A DNA stretch of 64,000 nt, from NCBI RefSeq assembly GCF_009363535.1, contig NZ_CP045369.1:942501-1006500 (forward strand), written 5' to 3'. Source of the stretch: Microbulbifer sp. THAF38 (GTDB lineage: Bacteria > Pseudomonadota > Gammaproteobacteria > Pseudomonadales > Cellvibrionaceae). Of this stretch, positions 27,901-36,351 are shown one piece after another. Position 1 is the first letter of the stretch. Each line of letters opens with the position of its first letter. A program made the position numbers and the translations under genes. The notes beneath the pieces were generated by a model. The model was not told where the DNA came from, did no database searches, and saw only the letters and a program-made list of their open reading frames with translations.

Positions 27901-28281
27901 ATGGTGATGCGAGAGCATACCTATGGCCATCGTATTCAGAAACTCTGTGAGTTAATTGGCATTCAAGTAGAAGTAGCCCTTCCTAAAGCAATATTAACTG
28001 TTAAGGCCAATAATGAAGGTGATGTTAGCAGAGCCAAAGAGGTGTTTTTCAGTCAAACTGCGCCAAACAAACATTTATTCATTGAACTTGATAATTTTGA
28101 TTCTTCTTATAGGTGGTTAAATTCATCTTCCTCATCTATTACCTATGCAATGGAATTTGCACAAAAATTCTACAAGGATGACAAGCAATTTTATGGTGGT
28201 GAAAAGGTACTTAGTTATAATCTAAATGAAAAATTACCGGCAGAAGCTTTAGAAGATTTTATATATTGGGGGGAGATATAA
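24991..28281 (+). CDS. giant fused glycosyltransferase: GT4 + beta-rich linker + CgeB-like GT
   Basis: A 1096-residue protein with at least two transferase modules. Residues about 25-415 are a GT4 domain (VSHGQSYASNGYSVRTQVIA, IPNGIG, VGYIGSFAPHEGLDTLIDA, SPIKLAEAMSYGKRIVVSD). Residues about 440-640 are Asn/Lys-rich then beta-sandwich-like and were not recognised. Residues about 660-985 resemble CgeB-type GT-B proteins (FWNKEDPPHYDKF, AVFAGSYY, VNMNSVQDSETMFARRVYE, SLASGTPVISN). The last 100 residues (KAILTVKANNEGD onwards) look like a partial extra domain. There is no membrane segment. It begins a tight operon with spacings of 3 and 9 bases to the next two genes. Two activities in one chain suggest assembly of a two-sugar unit; the sugars are unknown. 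Confidence 0.82.
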   Translation: MDVLLKHVEDLIDYSINETYIPVHERIAYMVSHGQSYASNGYSVRTQVIAKALNDNGLETLCFVRPGRPWELGVKKGSIPPEKVVSGVRYIHSRWQNDLSPIEERSHLEACVARFMDLFKIYRPSAVLAASDYIIGLPAWIAAKRLGLPFYNEVRGFWELSKATRKAGYHNSLDFKTEIERNTYVGMQALKVFTLSERMKVELVSRGLDPHKISIIPNGIGEQPKTMGMDSNFRERLGINLNDKVVGYIGSFAPHEGLDTLIDACTKLNELGKRFKLLLVGDYQPLNEAICSQKKIANEPWLIQTGRVPHEEIAKYYSLIDTVVIPRKKLPVCELVSPIKLAEAMSYGKRIVVSDVAPLLEISKKNEEIIVFEAGNSKSLMSCILRSLNTSSINTYKFPTMKEYVRVLIDELRNEYINPPLPKGYLDKATKPINTQSLIKQNNCIEELVTESCDSDVRINQTAYIDNNKVNYSDKQVSQSDIVKYKILNHEINFEPKKYELNSSDKLLLLKEQKFKLKNNCKKNIAEIKINVSGSVLELSAAVFYRLKSNQTTRKAVVLLDFIDKSGSKISNIPGLGVSAAFNQHFRYLNSNNKTSPDEFKDIVKLKIPDSVEKISIDLSSLGLKPDEYIDIRIHGRCYIKKGKEKEKLDLVRHQRLPPAIVSDPFRKRSISDLIVACVLDEFSAECLSHEVKLIALTQEHWQTQLESNPPDFLLIESCWKGNDGNWGTITKGSGGGKKLSGLLRHCNKKGIPTVFWNKEDPPHYDKFGPIAKFFDLVLTTDVNMVPYYKRDYGIDAFPLSFAAQPKIHNPIPYINRLEKAVFAGSYYSDKPKRCEDFNHILEQLEKASIDYDIYDRNYNKNIEKFTFPKKYKKNILGNLIPSEVWKAHKGYKYQVNMNSVQDSETMFARRVYESLASGTPVISNSSIGVEKLFGDVVILSNGRQSIVNQLKDLEESPADYRDLARRGVRMVMREHTYGHRIQKLCELIGIQVEVALPKAILTVKANNEGDVSRAKEVFFSQTAPNKHLFIELDNFDSSYRWLNSSSSSITYAMEFAQKFYKDDKQFYGGEKVLSYNLNEKLPAEALEDFIYWGEI

Positions 28282-28284
28282 GTT

Positions 28285-30444
28285 ATGAGAAAAAAAGTTT
28301 TATTATTATCCTGGCATTTTCCACCATATAAAAGCTCTTCTGCTTTCAATCTATTCAAGCGTCTAAAAGATACTGGCTATGAATACGATGTTTTGCAAAT
28401 TCAGAGAAAAGATAAGCCAGATAATGAGATAATGTTTCGGTACGCTTCTAGCCGTTTCACCCGGTATGAAATTCAAGTTCCTTCAGAAAATGCACGAGAT
28501 CCTGAAGCTCGAGCTCACTTCGTAGAAAAAGTTTTAGATATCTATAACTGTCTCAAAGAGCATAATCATTATTCAGTAATGGTCTCGCACTCTCATGAGT
28601 TTGTTTCGCATATTGCTGCAATGCGGATTAAGAAGAGCGATCCTCAGTTATCCTGGGTAGCTTCATTTGGAGACCCAATTGCTGCAAATCCGTATAACGA
28701 TTGCTACAAGTTTCCAATGTTAGATGAAGATATCCGAGCAGAAGAGCAGGTACTTCAAATAGCTGATCGTATAATTGTTACAAATGCATATCAGCAGGAA
28801 ATTGTTTCTACTACACAAAGAATACCATTAGAGAAAAGCAAGTTCTATATACTACCACATTGCTTTGATGAGCGTATGTATCATAGGGAACCCCAAGGCT
28901 GTAGAAGCGATTACAGCGAACCAAAAATTTTCCGATTTAGACATGTTGGTATGTTGTATAAATATAAACGAACCTCATTACCATTTATTTTGGGAGCACA
29001 ACGTTTGCTTCAAATCCATCCAGAGCTTAAGGGCTGCTTTACACTGGAATTTTATGGTGCTAATGATCAATTTATTAAGTCTGCATCAACCTATGGATTA
29101 GAATCTATTGTTAGCTTCAAAGGCACACTTAACTATTTAGAAAGCTTGAAAGTGATGACTAATGCTGACTGTTTGTTATTACGTGATGCAGATTTCAGTG
29201 ATCAAGGGTTATTAAATAGTCCATTTTATCCAGGGAAATTAGCTGATTACCTTGGCGCCAAAAGGCCAATTTTGGCTGTTACTATGGCTAAGGGCTGTGT
29301 CCCGGATATGCTCTCCAGGCTAGGGGGCATATCATTAACAGAAGATGATGTAGACGGTATTGCCGACGCTATGTATCGCGCAATAAAGGGAAAGATTACT
29401 ATCGATCATAAAGAAGCTGAATACTACTCACATAAAAATACTATCAGAAGAGCGAAACAGGCACTTACATTAGATCAGGGTAAAAGAACAATTCTCATCG
29501 CCGGACATGATTTGAAATTCGCTAAATTTATTATTGAGAAGATTAACCAGCGAAAAGATTTACATTTATTAATCGATGACTGGAATGGACATGATAAACA
29601 TGACGAAGAGAAAAGTTTGGCTCTTCTAAATAATGCTGACGTTGTATTTTGCGAGTGGGGATTGGGAAATATAGTATGGTATTCAAAAAATATTAAAAGA
29701 GGCCAAAAACTTATTGTTAGGATTCATGCTCAAGAGATAAAAACCCGCCATTTAGATCGTTGCAATCATGAGAAAATTGATAATTATATATTTGTTTCAC
29801 CGTATTACTTTGAAATGATGATTGCAGAATTTTCTCTTAAGCGGGAAAAGTGCAAAATGATATTTAATATGGTTGATACGGATATTCTTAATAAACCAAA
29901 GGTTGAAAGCTCGAAATATAATTTGGGAATGATTGGCGATGTTCCTCAGTCTAAAAGATTAGATCGTGCATTAGACATCTTTGAAAAATTATATAAAGAA
30001 AATAATCGTTACAAACTTTTTGTAAAAGGTAAGCGACCAGAAGACTACGCCTGGATGCATTCAAAAGAAAAGAGGGGAGAACTGTCTTACTTTGAAAATC
30101 AATATGAAAGGATAACTAAAAACGGATGGAAAAAAAATGTGATCTTTGAAGGGTTTGGTCCAATTGAAGAATGGCTTCAGAAAATTGGGCATATACTATC
30201 TGTTAGCGATAATGAGAGTTTTCATTTGTCAGTAGCTGAAGGGATGGCGTCTGGAGCGCTACCTTCAATTTTAAACTGGCCGGGCAGTGAGTATATTTAT
30301 CCTTCGAAATATATTTCAACTTCAATCTCTACAGCTTTTGAAAAAGTAACCAATATAGATAGCTCAACCACTTCAGAAGTCAAACAATTTTCAAAAAGAT
30401 TTTGTAAAGATGCGAATACAGACAAAATATTAGCACTGCTGTGA
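28285..30444 (+). CDS. dual GT4-like glycosyltransferase
   Basis: A 719-residue protein with two GT-B halves. The first (1-about 395) starts KVLLLSWHFPPYKSSSAFNL and has FRHVGMLYKYKRTSLPFI and SPFYPGKLADYLGAKRPIL. The second (about 405-719) starts KRTILIAGHDLKFAKFII and has ADVVFCEWGLGNIVWYSKN, IFNMVD, LGMIGDVPQSKRLDRALDIF and SDNESFHLSVAEGMASGALP, which is the E-x7-E-like donor site. Both halves keep the typical C-terminal donor loops, although the first lacks the classic double glutamate. It starts 3 bases after the preceding stop, so translation is coupled. Like its neighbours it is AT-rich. Confidence 0.8.
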   Translation: MRKKVLLLSWHFPPYKSSSAFNLFKRLKDTGYEYDVLQIQRKDKPDNEIMFRYASSRFTRYEIQVPSENARDPEARAHFVEKVLDIYNCLKEHNHYSVMVSHSHEFVSHIAAMRIKKSDPQLSWVASFGDPIAANPYNDCYKFPMLDEDIRAEEQVLQIADRIIVTNAYQQEIVSTTQRIPLEKSKFYILPHCFDERMYHREPQGCRSDYSEPKIFRFRHVGMLYKYKRTSLPFILGAQRLLQIHPELKGCFTLEFYGANDQFIKSASTYGLESIVSFKGTLNYLESLKVMTNADCLLLRDADFSDQGLLNSPFYPGKLADYLGAKRPILAVTMAKGCVPDMLSRLGGISLTEDDVDGIADAMYRAIKGKITIDHKEAEYYSHKNTIRRAKQALTLDQGKRTILIAGHDLKFAKFIIEKINQRKDLHLLIDDWNGHDKHDEEKSLALLNNADVVFCEWGLGNIVWYSKNIKRGQKLIVRIHAQEIKTRHLDRCNHEKIDNYIFVSPYYFEMMIAEFSLKREKCKMIFNMVDTDILNKPKVESSKYNLGMIGDVPQSKRLDRALDIFEKLYKENNRYKLFVKGKRPEDYAWMHSKEKRGELSYFENQYERITKNGWKKNVIFEGFGPIEEWLQKIGHILSVSDNESFHLSVAEGMASGALPSILNWPGSEYIYPSKYISTSISTAFEKVTNIDSSTTSEVKQFSKRFCKDANTDKILALL

Positions 30445-30453
30445 GATTTTAAG

Positions 30454-32166
30454 ATGAAGCTAAATTTCTTTAATGCAGAAAAAATAATAAGATTAACACC
30501 TTTTACAAAAGATACTATTTCTATAGCAGATCAAATTCTAGAAAATAATGTAAAAATTTTTCCTACGTTGCCTAACGTACAAGTATCTGATATGAATAAT
30601 TTATGGTGGATTCGTTTTTCGTCAGCACAATCAACATATTCACTATATATCTACGCTTTCTACCCAGTATCATATTTACTAAATGCCTATGAGCTTACAA
30701 AAAAAGAGATTTATCTTGATAAAGCGATGAGTTTAGTTGAAAGTTTTTTTTGTTGGTCCCTAGAAAAGAATAAAAAAATCAACAAAAAAATGAAAGGTAT
30801 ATTACTTGGAGATCATGCGTTCTCAAATAGAACACAATCTCTTTGCTATTTGATAGTGTGTTTAGTTTACTCCAAAAGAACTATTCCTGATTATATAATA
30901 AATTTACTTTTATATAATGGTGAATATTTAGCGGATATAAAGAATTACAGCCATTATAATCATGGATTAATGATGGATCTTGCACTACTTGGGTTACTTA
31001 ATACTTTTGATGGGCTTAATATTGAGTACCCAACCCATTTTAAAAAAAATTTGATTTCACGATTAAGCTATTCAATTTCGAGAGACCTGACTAAAGATGG
31101 TGTACATATAGAAAATAGTCCTGGTTATCACTTTTGGCTACTAAGTTTTTTGAAAAAAGTTATTGATCCCCTATCAATTCTAGATAGGTCTCTACATCAA
31201 AAAGCCACAAAAGTTTTAACAAAAGCTTCAACATACGCGAAGCTTATATCCAGACCTAATGGTACTGTTCCTGCTATTGGGGATACCCATGCTGGATTAA
31301 AATACAAGCCCTCAAAAGGTCTTCGGAGTCAATTTCTTAAATATGCCAATAAGGTGATATTCAGAGATATGAATGATGAGGTATGGGCCTACTTTAGTTC
31401 TGGATATAAAACTCATGTACATAAACATGGTGATAATGGTGTTTTCAATCTTTATTATAAGGGAAGAGATATTTTAATAGATCCTGGATTTTTGAATTAT
31501 GAAAAATCAGAAAATTCTCTTAAAATTAGAAACACTGCTTTTCATAACACGGTGAGACCAAAGGGAGAAGATCAAAAAATCAGGACAGTAGATCTTTCTC
31601 TAGATAATATAGATTACTCAAAAAATATAAGCGATTCAAAAATTTTAGGGTATAGAAATTTAGGTGATATTGAAGTTTCCCTTGCTAAGATAGCTGATTA
31701 TGATTCATGTTTTATTATAAGAATGATAATCTGGCTGAGACCAAATTTTTTTCTAATTTATGATAAAGCAGAAGGAAAGACTCATGGATTGGAACAGTTC
31801 TTTCATATAGGCTCGAGCATAACTCCTATACCAAGTGGAAGTAAAGTGAATTTATTAAATTCAAATGGAGTTAACATTTGTCAAATAGAGCAGTTTAAAT
31901 TCCAAGATGGGAAAGTCTGTACCACACCATCCGAAGCTAGAATAAAATCAGGTTTCTTTGCAAAAAAATTTAACGAAAAAGAAAATAGTAATCGTATTTT
32001 TTATGAGACAAACGATAATTATTTCTTGACGTCTATACAGCTGGGTGATGAGAAGTTGAAAATAGATGCACATGCTGATGTTACTCTTAAAGTTGAAATA
32101 GAATCATCAATTAAAAAAATTAAGCTTGACCTTAATAATATTAAGTCAAAAATAATTTCATCATAA
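30454..32166 (+). CDS. heparinase II/III-family protein (polysaccharide lyase or epimerase fold)
   Basis: A 570-residue protein with an N-terminal alpha/alpha-toroid (about 30-300, including SHYNHGLMMDLALLGL). A C-terminal beta-sandwich of the heparinase II/III family follows (HVHKHGDNGVFNLYYKGR near 321, then LIDPGF and FHNTVRP near 364). Family members cut uronic-acid-containing glycans by beta-elimination; the same fold also serves in uronyl epimerases. Members in surface-polysaccharide operons are often thought to trim or edit the polymer. No signal peptide is seen at the N-terminus (MKLNFFNAEKIIRL), so it appears cytosolic and would meet the chain before export. It follows the dual glycosyltransferase by 9 bases and precedes a sulfotransferase, fitting a glycosaminoglycan-like product. 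Exact activity is inference. Confidence 0.82.
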   Translation: MKLNFFNAEKIIRLTPFTKDTISIADQILENNVKIFPTLPNVQVSDMNNLWWIRFSSAQSTYSLYIYAFYPVSYLLNAYELTKKEIYLDKAMSLVESFFCWSLEKNKKINKKMKGILLGDHAFSNRTQSLCYLIVCLVYSKRTIPDYIINLLLYNGEYLADIKNYSHYNHGLMMDLALLGLLNTFDGLNIEYPTHFKKNLISRLSYSISRDLTKDGVHIENSPGYHFWLLSFLKKVIDPLSILDRSLHQKATKVLTKASTYAKLISRPNGTVPAIGDTHAGLKYKPSKGLRSQFLKYANKVIFRDMNDEVWAYFSSGYKTHVHKHGDNGVFNLYYKGRDILIDPGFLNYEKSENSLKIRNTAFHNTVRPKGEDQKIRTVDLSLDNIDYSKNISDSKILGYRNLGDIEVSLAKIADYDSCFIIRMIIWLRPNFFLIYDKAEGKTHGLEQFFHIGSSITPIPSGSKVNLLNSNGVNICQIEQFKFQDGKVCTTPSEARIKSGFFAKKFNEKENSNRIFYETNDNYFLTSIQLGDEKLKIDAHADVTLKVEIESSIKKIKLDLNNIKSKIISS

Positions 32167-32193
32167 AGTTAAAAACTTGTTAGGAATTTTAAG

Positions 32194-32964
32194 ATGATTA
32201 ATTCTCCTCCAGTAATTATTTTTGGTAATCCAAGAAGTGGTACTCGTATGTGCGCAAATATATTAAATCTTCACCCTGATATTTGTATAACAGATGAATT
32301 CTATAATGTGCAGATGCTATCAAATTTCGCTAATAGGCAAATTGCAAGTTTTATTGAAAATAGAGTTGATCCGGGAACTATTGCTCTGAGAAAAGAACTA
32401 TTAGTTAAGAGTTATTGGATCTTCCGCTCAAATATAAAACAAGTCGAAAAATCGTTTACCTCAAAAATTGTTGGTAACAAAACACCACGGAGTGAGAATT
32501 TCTTTGATCTTTATGAAGAAATATTCTCAGTAAACAAGCCAATATATATATATTGTGCACGCAACGCATACGATGCATTAAGAAGCATAAAAAACCTAAA
32601 AAATATTCTATGGGGCAATCTTCCTTTTGAGGAAATATTTGAGAATTATAAGAAAAGTTATCGCATTTATACAAAAATTAAAAAATCTTACCCTATAAGA
32701 ACTTTTGAAATAAATGTTAATATGTATAATGAGAAAAATGCATTTGTTCATTATAAGCAAATTTTCGACATGCTGGGCGTGGATTACGATGATGAATTCA
32801 TCGAAAAAGTAAATTCTTTGGCACCACAAAATACTTTACAGCGTGTGAAAGCGATTACCAAAGATGAATCACCTATTAAAGAGCTAACTGCTGAGGAAAT
32901 GAAGCTTATATCGAGCTGTAAAGAATACGCAAAAATCAAGGAGTCTTGGTCGTTTGCAAGCTAG
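32194..32964 (+). CDS. sulfotransferase-like protein 3
   Basis: A 256-residue P-loop protein. PPVIIFGNPRSGTRMCANIL contains the PAPS-binding GNPRSGT loop (11-17). IYIYCARNAYDALRSIKNL provides the R-x-x-x-D-x-x-x-S-type 3'-phosphate site, and FDMLGVDYDDEFIEKV is the usual C-terminal region of Sulfotransfer_1/3-like proteins. The gene is intact and of normal length. It lies 27 bases after the heparinase-family gene, in the same AT-rich operon. The acceptor is most likely a capsule sugar hydroxyl, inferred from context. Confidence 0.8.
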   Translation: MINSPPVIIFGNPRSGTRMCANILNLHPDICITDEFYNVQMLSNFANRQIASFIENRVDPGTIALRKELLVKSYWIFRSNIKQVEKSFTSKIVGNKTPRSENFFDLYEEIFSVNKPIYIYCARNAYDALRSIKNLKNILWGNLPFEEIFENYKKSYRIYTKIKKSYPIRTFEINVNMYNEKNAFVHYKQIFDMLGVDYDDEFIEKVNSLAPQNTLQRVKAITKDESPIKELTAEEMKLISSCKEYAKIKESWSFAS

Positions 32965-33139
32965 ACATTAATTATTAATTTAGATGCTAATCTAGAATAG
33001 AAAATTATAAATCAGAAATGAATAAAATAAGATCAATAGCTTGTTATTATTATTTTTTATTGTGCTTATTCAGTACTAACTCCTCATTAAGCAGTTTGTT
33101 TTTGATTGATTTCGTTCACATTTTTTGCGGGGAGAGGGT

Positions 33140-33835
33140 ATGTTATTATCTAACCCATTAATTTTTGATAAGTTATATTGCTTTCTTGCTGAGTTACCTA
33201 TTATTTCTAGTTCTTTTTCAACTTCAATCTCCCTTAATGATTGTCAAAACATAAATGTAAAAAAAACTAAATCATTAAGTAATACATATTTCGAGGAATC
33301 AGTCAGACTTAACTCCTCTGTTTTACTAGGTCAATATAAAACTTTTATTGGTGCCCATTCTTATGTAGGTGAAGGCGGATATTTAAAGCAAAGTTTTATT
33401 GGACGTTATTGTTCGATTGGGAGACGAGTAACAATTGGTGCTGGCTCACATGAAATGACCAACTTGACTACTTATCCTGGACTTTCAAAAAAAAATCCAA
33501 CTAATCCAGTAATTTTAGAGAATGATGTTTGGGTGGGGGATGGTGTAGTTATATTACCAGGTGTTAGAGTTCAGACAGGTGCTGTCATTGGTGCAAACTC
33601 AGTTGTTACTAAAGACGTTGAGGCTTTTAGTGTGATAGCTGGAGCACCTGCAAGGCATATTAGATATCGTATCGATCCTTCTTTATTTGATTTTATTAAG
33701 ACAAGCAATTGGTGGGAGTATCCAAAAGATATTTTATCAGAGACTAAAAATTTAGAATTGATTGATCGATTGCATGTCCTCAAAGCATTTCCAAAAGAAA
33801 AATACAAAAAGTATGGGACTTATAGTTTAATATAG
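33140..33835 (+). CDS. hexapeptide-repeat acetyltransferase (LbH, CatB/NodL-like)
   Basis: A left-handed beta-helix acyltransferase. Hexapeptide turns run through YVGEGGYLKQSFIGRYCSIG, RRVTIGAGSHEM, VWVGDGVVILPGVRVQTG, and AVIGANSVVTKDVEAFSVIAG. They end with APARHIRYR, the standard end of xenobiotic and sugar O-acetyltransferases. The catalytic histidine is probably in GSHEM. The frame opens at TTG 33125, but ATG 33140 lies right after GGGGAGAGGG and is chosen. It probably O-acetylates a capsule sugar with acetyl-CoA in the cytosol. About 160 bases separate it from the sulfotransferase, and 437 gene-free bases follow. Confidence 0.85.
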   Translation: MLLSNPLIFDKLYCFLAELPIISSSFSTSISLNDCQNINVKKTKSLSNTYFEESVRLNSSVLLGQYKTFIGAHSYVGEGGYLKQSFIGRYCSIGRRVTIGAGSHEMTNLTTYPGLSKKNPTNPVILENDVWVGDGVVILPGVRVQTGAVIGANSVVTKDVEAFSVIAGAPARHIRYRIDPSLFDFIKTSNWWEYPKDILSETKNLELIDRLHVLKAFPKEKYKKYGTYSLI

Positions 33836-34272
33836 GTTCAGATCTCTCATTAATGTGTATAGGAGAGTCGAATTTTAAATATTTCTTATTAGCTTTTAAA
33901 AAAATTGCTCCTTTATCAGCCACTTTTCAAGCAGTGCGGTTAATTTGATTAAAAAAAACTAATTATAAATATATGTAAGTAGAAATATCAAAAATTCTCT
34001 TAATTAGTGACTATTAGTATAAATGATAGATAAATTTTGTGAAAATTTTATTAATATCAGCTTGTTTTAATTTATCTATCAAGATAGGAAATACCTAAAA
34101 GTCAAAAATGTTGACAAAATTGGATATAATATTGCGTAGTTCTTAAGTAGATATTTTTGCTTGGATAAATTTAGTTGATCATTGGTATAATGCTTTCCTT
34201 AGAAAAAATATTTTTTGTAGCAAGATAAAGATGATCTACCGTAGGTAGACATAACTGAACATAAAATCTGAA
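33836..34272. other. non-coding stretch
   Basis: About 437 very AT-rich bases with no credible gene, no transposon trace and no clear terminator. Confidence 0.45.
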
Positions 34273-35169
34273 ATGAGATTCTTACTGGCTATGACTAATA
34301 ATGTATCTGATGATTCCACCAATCAACTTGAGCAGCTAGAATGTAAGATTTTACAGACTTGTAAAGAAAATTCTAATAAGCTCACACGGGACTTAATTAC
34401 TGTTCAGAATCGTGTATATGCCCAACTTGAAAGTCTTAGCTGGCTTCAGAAACGCTTATCTATCAAAGGACAACTTCCCCCACTGCGGGGTTGGGCGGCA
34501 TCACCAGATGTTCTACTAAGGTTGCATACCCATATCATGAGTTCTCGCCCCACTATTGTAGTTGAACTCGGTAGCGGTGCTTCTACATTAGTGATTGCTG
34601 ATGCATTACGCCAAAACGGTAAAGGTAAATTGATATCTATTGAACATAGTGAATATTATGGGTCCCTGACATTATCATCTCTTCAAGTTGAGTATTTACA
34701 GTCTTGGGTAGATCTAAGAATTGGAGATTTAGAACTCTGGGAAGGTGAGCATCTGAATTCTGATGATTCTGATAAGCCACCACGCTGGTATCCACTATCG
34801 ATTCTCGAAGGGATTGATAATGTTGATCTGCTTTGGGTAGATGGCCCCCCTGGAGCTACTTGTTTATATAGTCGCTATCCTGCCTTACCAGCATTATTTA
34901 ACCGTCTTTCACGGAAAGCTGAAGTTTGGATGGATGATACTATCCGTAAGGAAGAAAAGAATATTTGTGAGCGCTGGGCGCAAGACTATGATTTTGAGCT
35001 GGAGTATCATCCGCTGGAAAAAGGACTTGGAAGGATGATAAGGCCTAATAACAAAAATACATCCATTGATTCATCGTCAAAAGAGGAATTCACTGATCAA
35101 GATGACGTGTTTACACGTGTCTTGGGCCTGAGCTTTCCGTTACAAGAGAACGATCATGATATAGGCTAG
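34273..35169 (+). CDS. class I SAM-dependent methyltransferase-like protein
   Basis: A 298-residue protein. After an N-terminal helical part (1-80) it has VVELGSGASTLVIADAL (97-113), a clear SAM-binding motif I. LISIEHSEYYG with the acidic residue after strand 2, VDLRIGDLE, and VDLLWVDGPPGATC (strand 4) complete the fold. RKAEVWMDDTIRKEEKN is the following strand and turn. The pattern matches Methyltransf_24-like proteins often found in O-antigen and capsule loci. Unlike the related head domain of the next large protein (36352), its SAM motif is intact, so it may be the working methyltransferase of the pair. An ATG at 34291 is an alternative start. The acceptor is unknown. Confidence 0.75.
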   Translation: MRFLLAMTNNVSDDSTNQLEQLECKILQTCKENSNKLTRDLITVQNRVYAQLESLSWLQKRLSIKGQLPPLRGWAASPDVLLRLHTHIMSSRPTIVVELGSGASTLVIADALRQNGKGKLISIEHSEYYGSLTLSSLQVEYLQSWVDLRIGDLELWEGEHLNSDDSDKPPRWYPLSILEGIDNVDLLWVDGPPGATCLYSRYPALPALFNRLSRKAEVWMDDTIRKEEKNICERWAQDYDFELEYHPLEKGLGRMIRPNNKNTSIDSSSKEEFTDQDDVFTRVLGLSFPLQENDHDIG

Positions 35170-36351
35170 CAAATTATCTGATGTTATTTATACCCATGGA
35201 GTACTGTGAATTGACATCAAATCATTCATATACCCTATTTTAACAATAGACTTTTTGGGGGGCTATTACTTAGAATAGCTTAAACTAATCCTTAGTGTCT
35301 ATTAACTATCTCTATCAAAATAAGGCACATTAGTACAAATTGAACCGCTGTCTAGATAATAGGATCTTTCGATAGCATATTTTTGCCATATTATATCATT
35401 TTGTCTGTTTGTTCGATTTTTATATTCTATTTAAATCTAATAAATATAAGAATGAATTATTGTTTTCCTAGCCTGTTTTTATTTCTTAATTAAAAAAATA
35501 CAATTTATGTTTTTCTGAATGAAGTTTTCTTCAGCCCTAAATTCGAAAGTGTGAACTTTGAAATTTGTTATTAATAAATATACTAGAAACTATCACTATC
35601 TGCGATACTTTAAAACTTAACCTTTATGGTATGTCAATAGGGATAAAAATTCAATTAATATGTACCCCTTTCAAAGGAGGTCAGCAGTACCATGTAAATA
35701 CTATATTCACGATAAAAATCATACAACAAGCCACTCAAGAAGATGGATCTATGATCTATAGCATTAATGATGTATAAATTGGGTTGTTGAAATACAATTA
35801 AGAATTAAATTCATATACTGTTTATGTCTTCAGCGGAATCCAATAAGATTTTCAGATTTGGGATCCAGAAAGAGCGATAAAATTAAAATATTTATGATAC
35901 CTAATAAGTTAAATTAGGATTATAAAATTACTATCTCAGGGGAATTGGATACTTCTTAAAGCGCTGTCGAAGTCGGATAGGTGACAAGTTTAGATTAGGT
36001 TTAAGTGTGAGAAAAGTAGCAATTTCAAGAATTGATAGTCTGTCTGAGGTTTAAAAGTATTTTCGGAGAGCCTTGTACCAACGTATTCAAGGAGGTTACG
36101 GATAGTCGCACAGCTAGATTGTACGAAGTTGAGATTATCAATTCACGCTTTCCAAATGTAAGTTTTGAGCAATATTATAAACTTTCATTATTGATAACTT
36201 AAGCATATAGTTAAAGTTATTTAAAAATATTTAAATAGTAAAAACATGTGAGTATGGCATTTAATAACACTGACTGACCTTAATTTTATTAAATTTTTTG
36301 AATAAATTGAATTTACAAGTGAAATAGTTATCGATAAAGGGATAGACGAAA
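35170..36351. other. long non-coding stretch upstream of the giant coiled-coil gene
   Basis: Nearly 1.2 kb without a convincing gene. The longest frame is about 70 codons (35565-35777), with no recognisable motif and no good ribosome site, and was not accepted. There is no clear transposase trace in either strand and no tRNA. Composition is very AT-rich. The region may hold a long leader or the promoter for the 36352 gene, or may be debris of lost genes. Confidence 0.45.

Noticed and set aside
35565..35777. A 70-codon + strand frame in the gap before the giant coiled-coil gene
   Set aside because: No recognisable motif, no good ribosome site and composition like the surrounding non-coding DNA.
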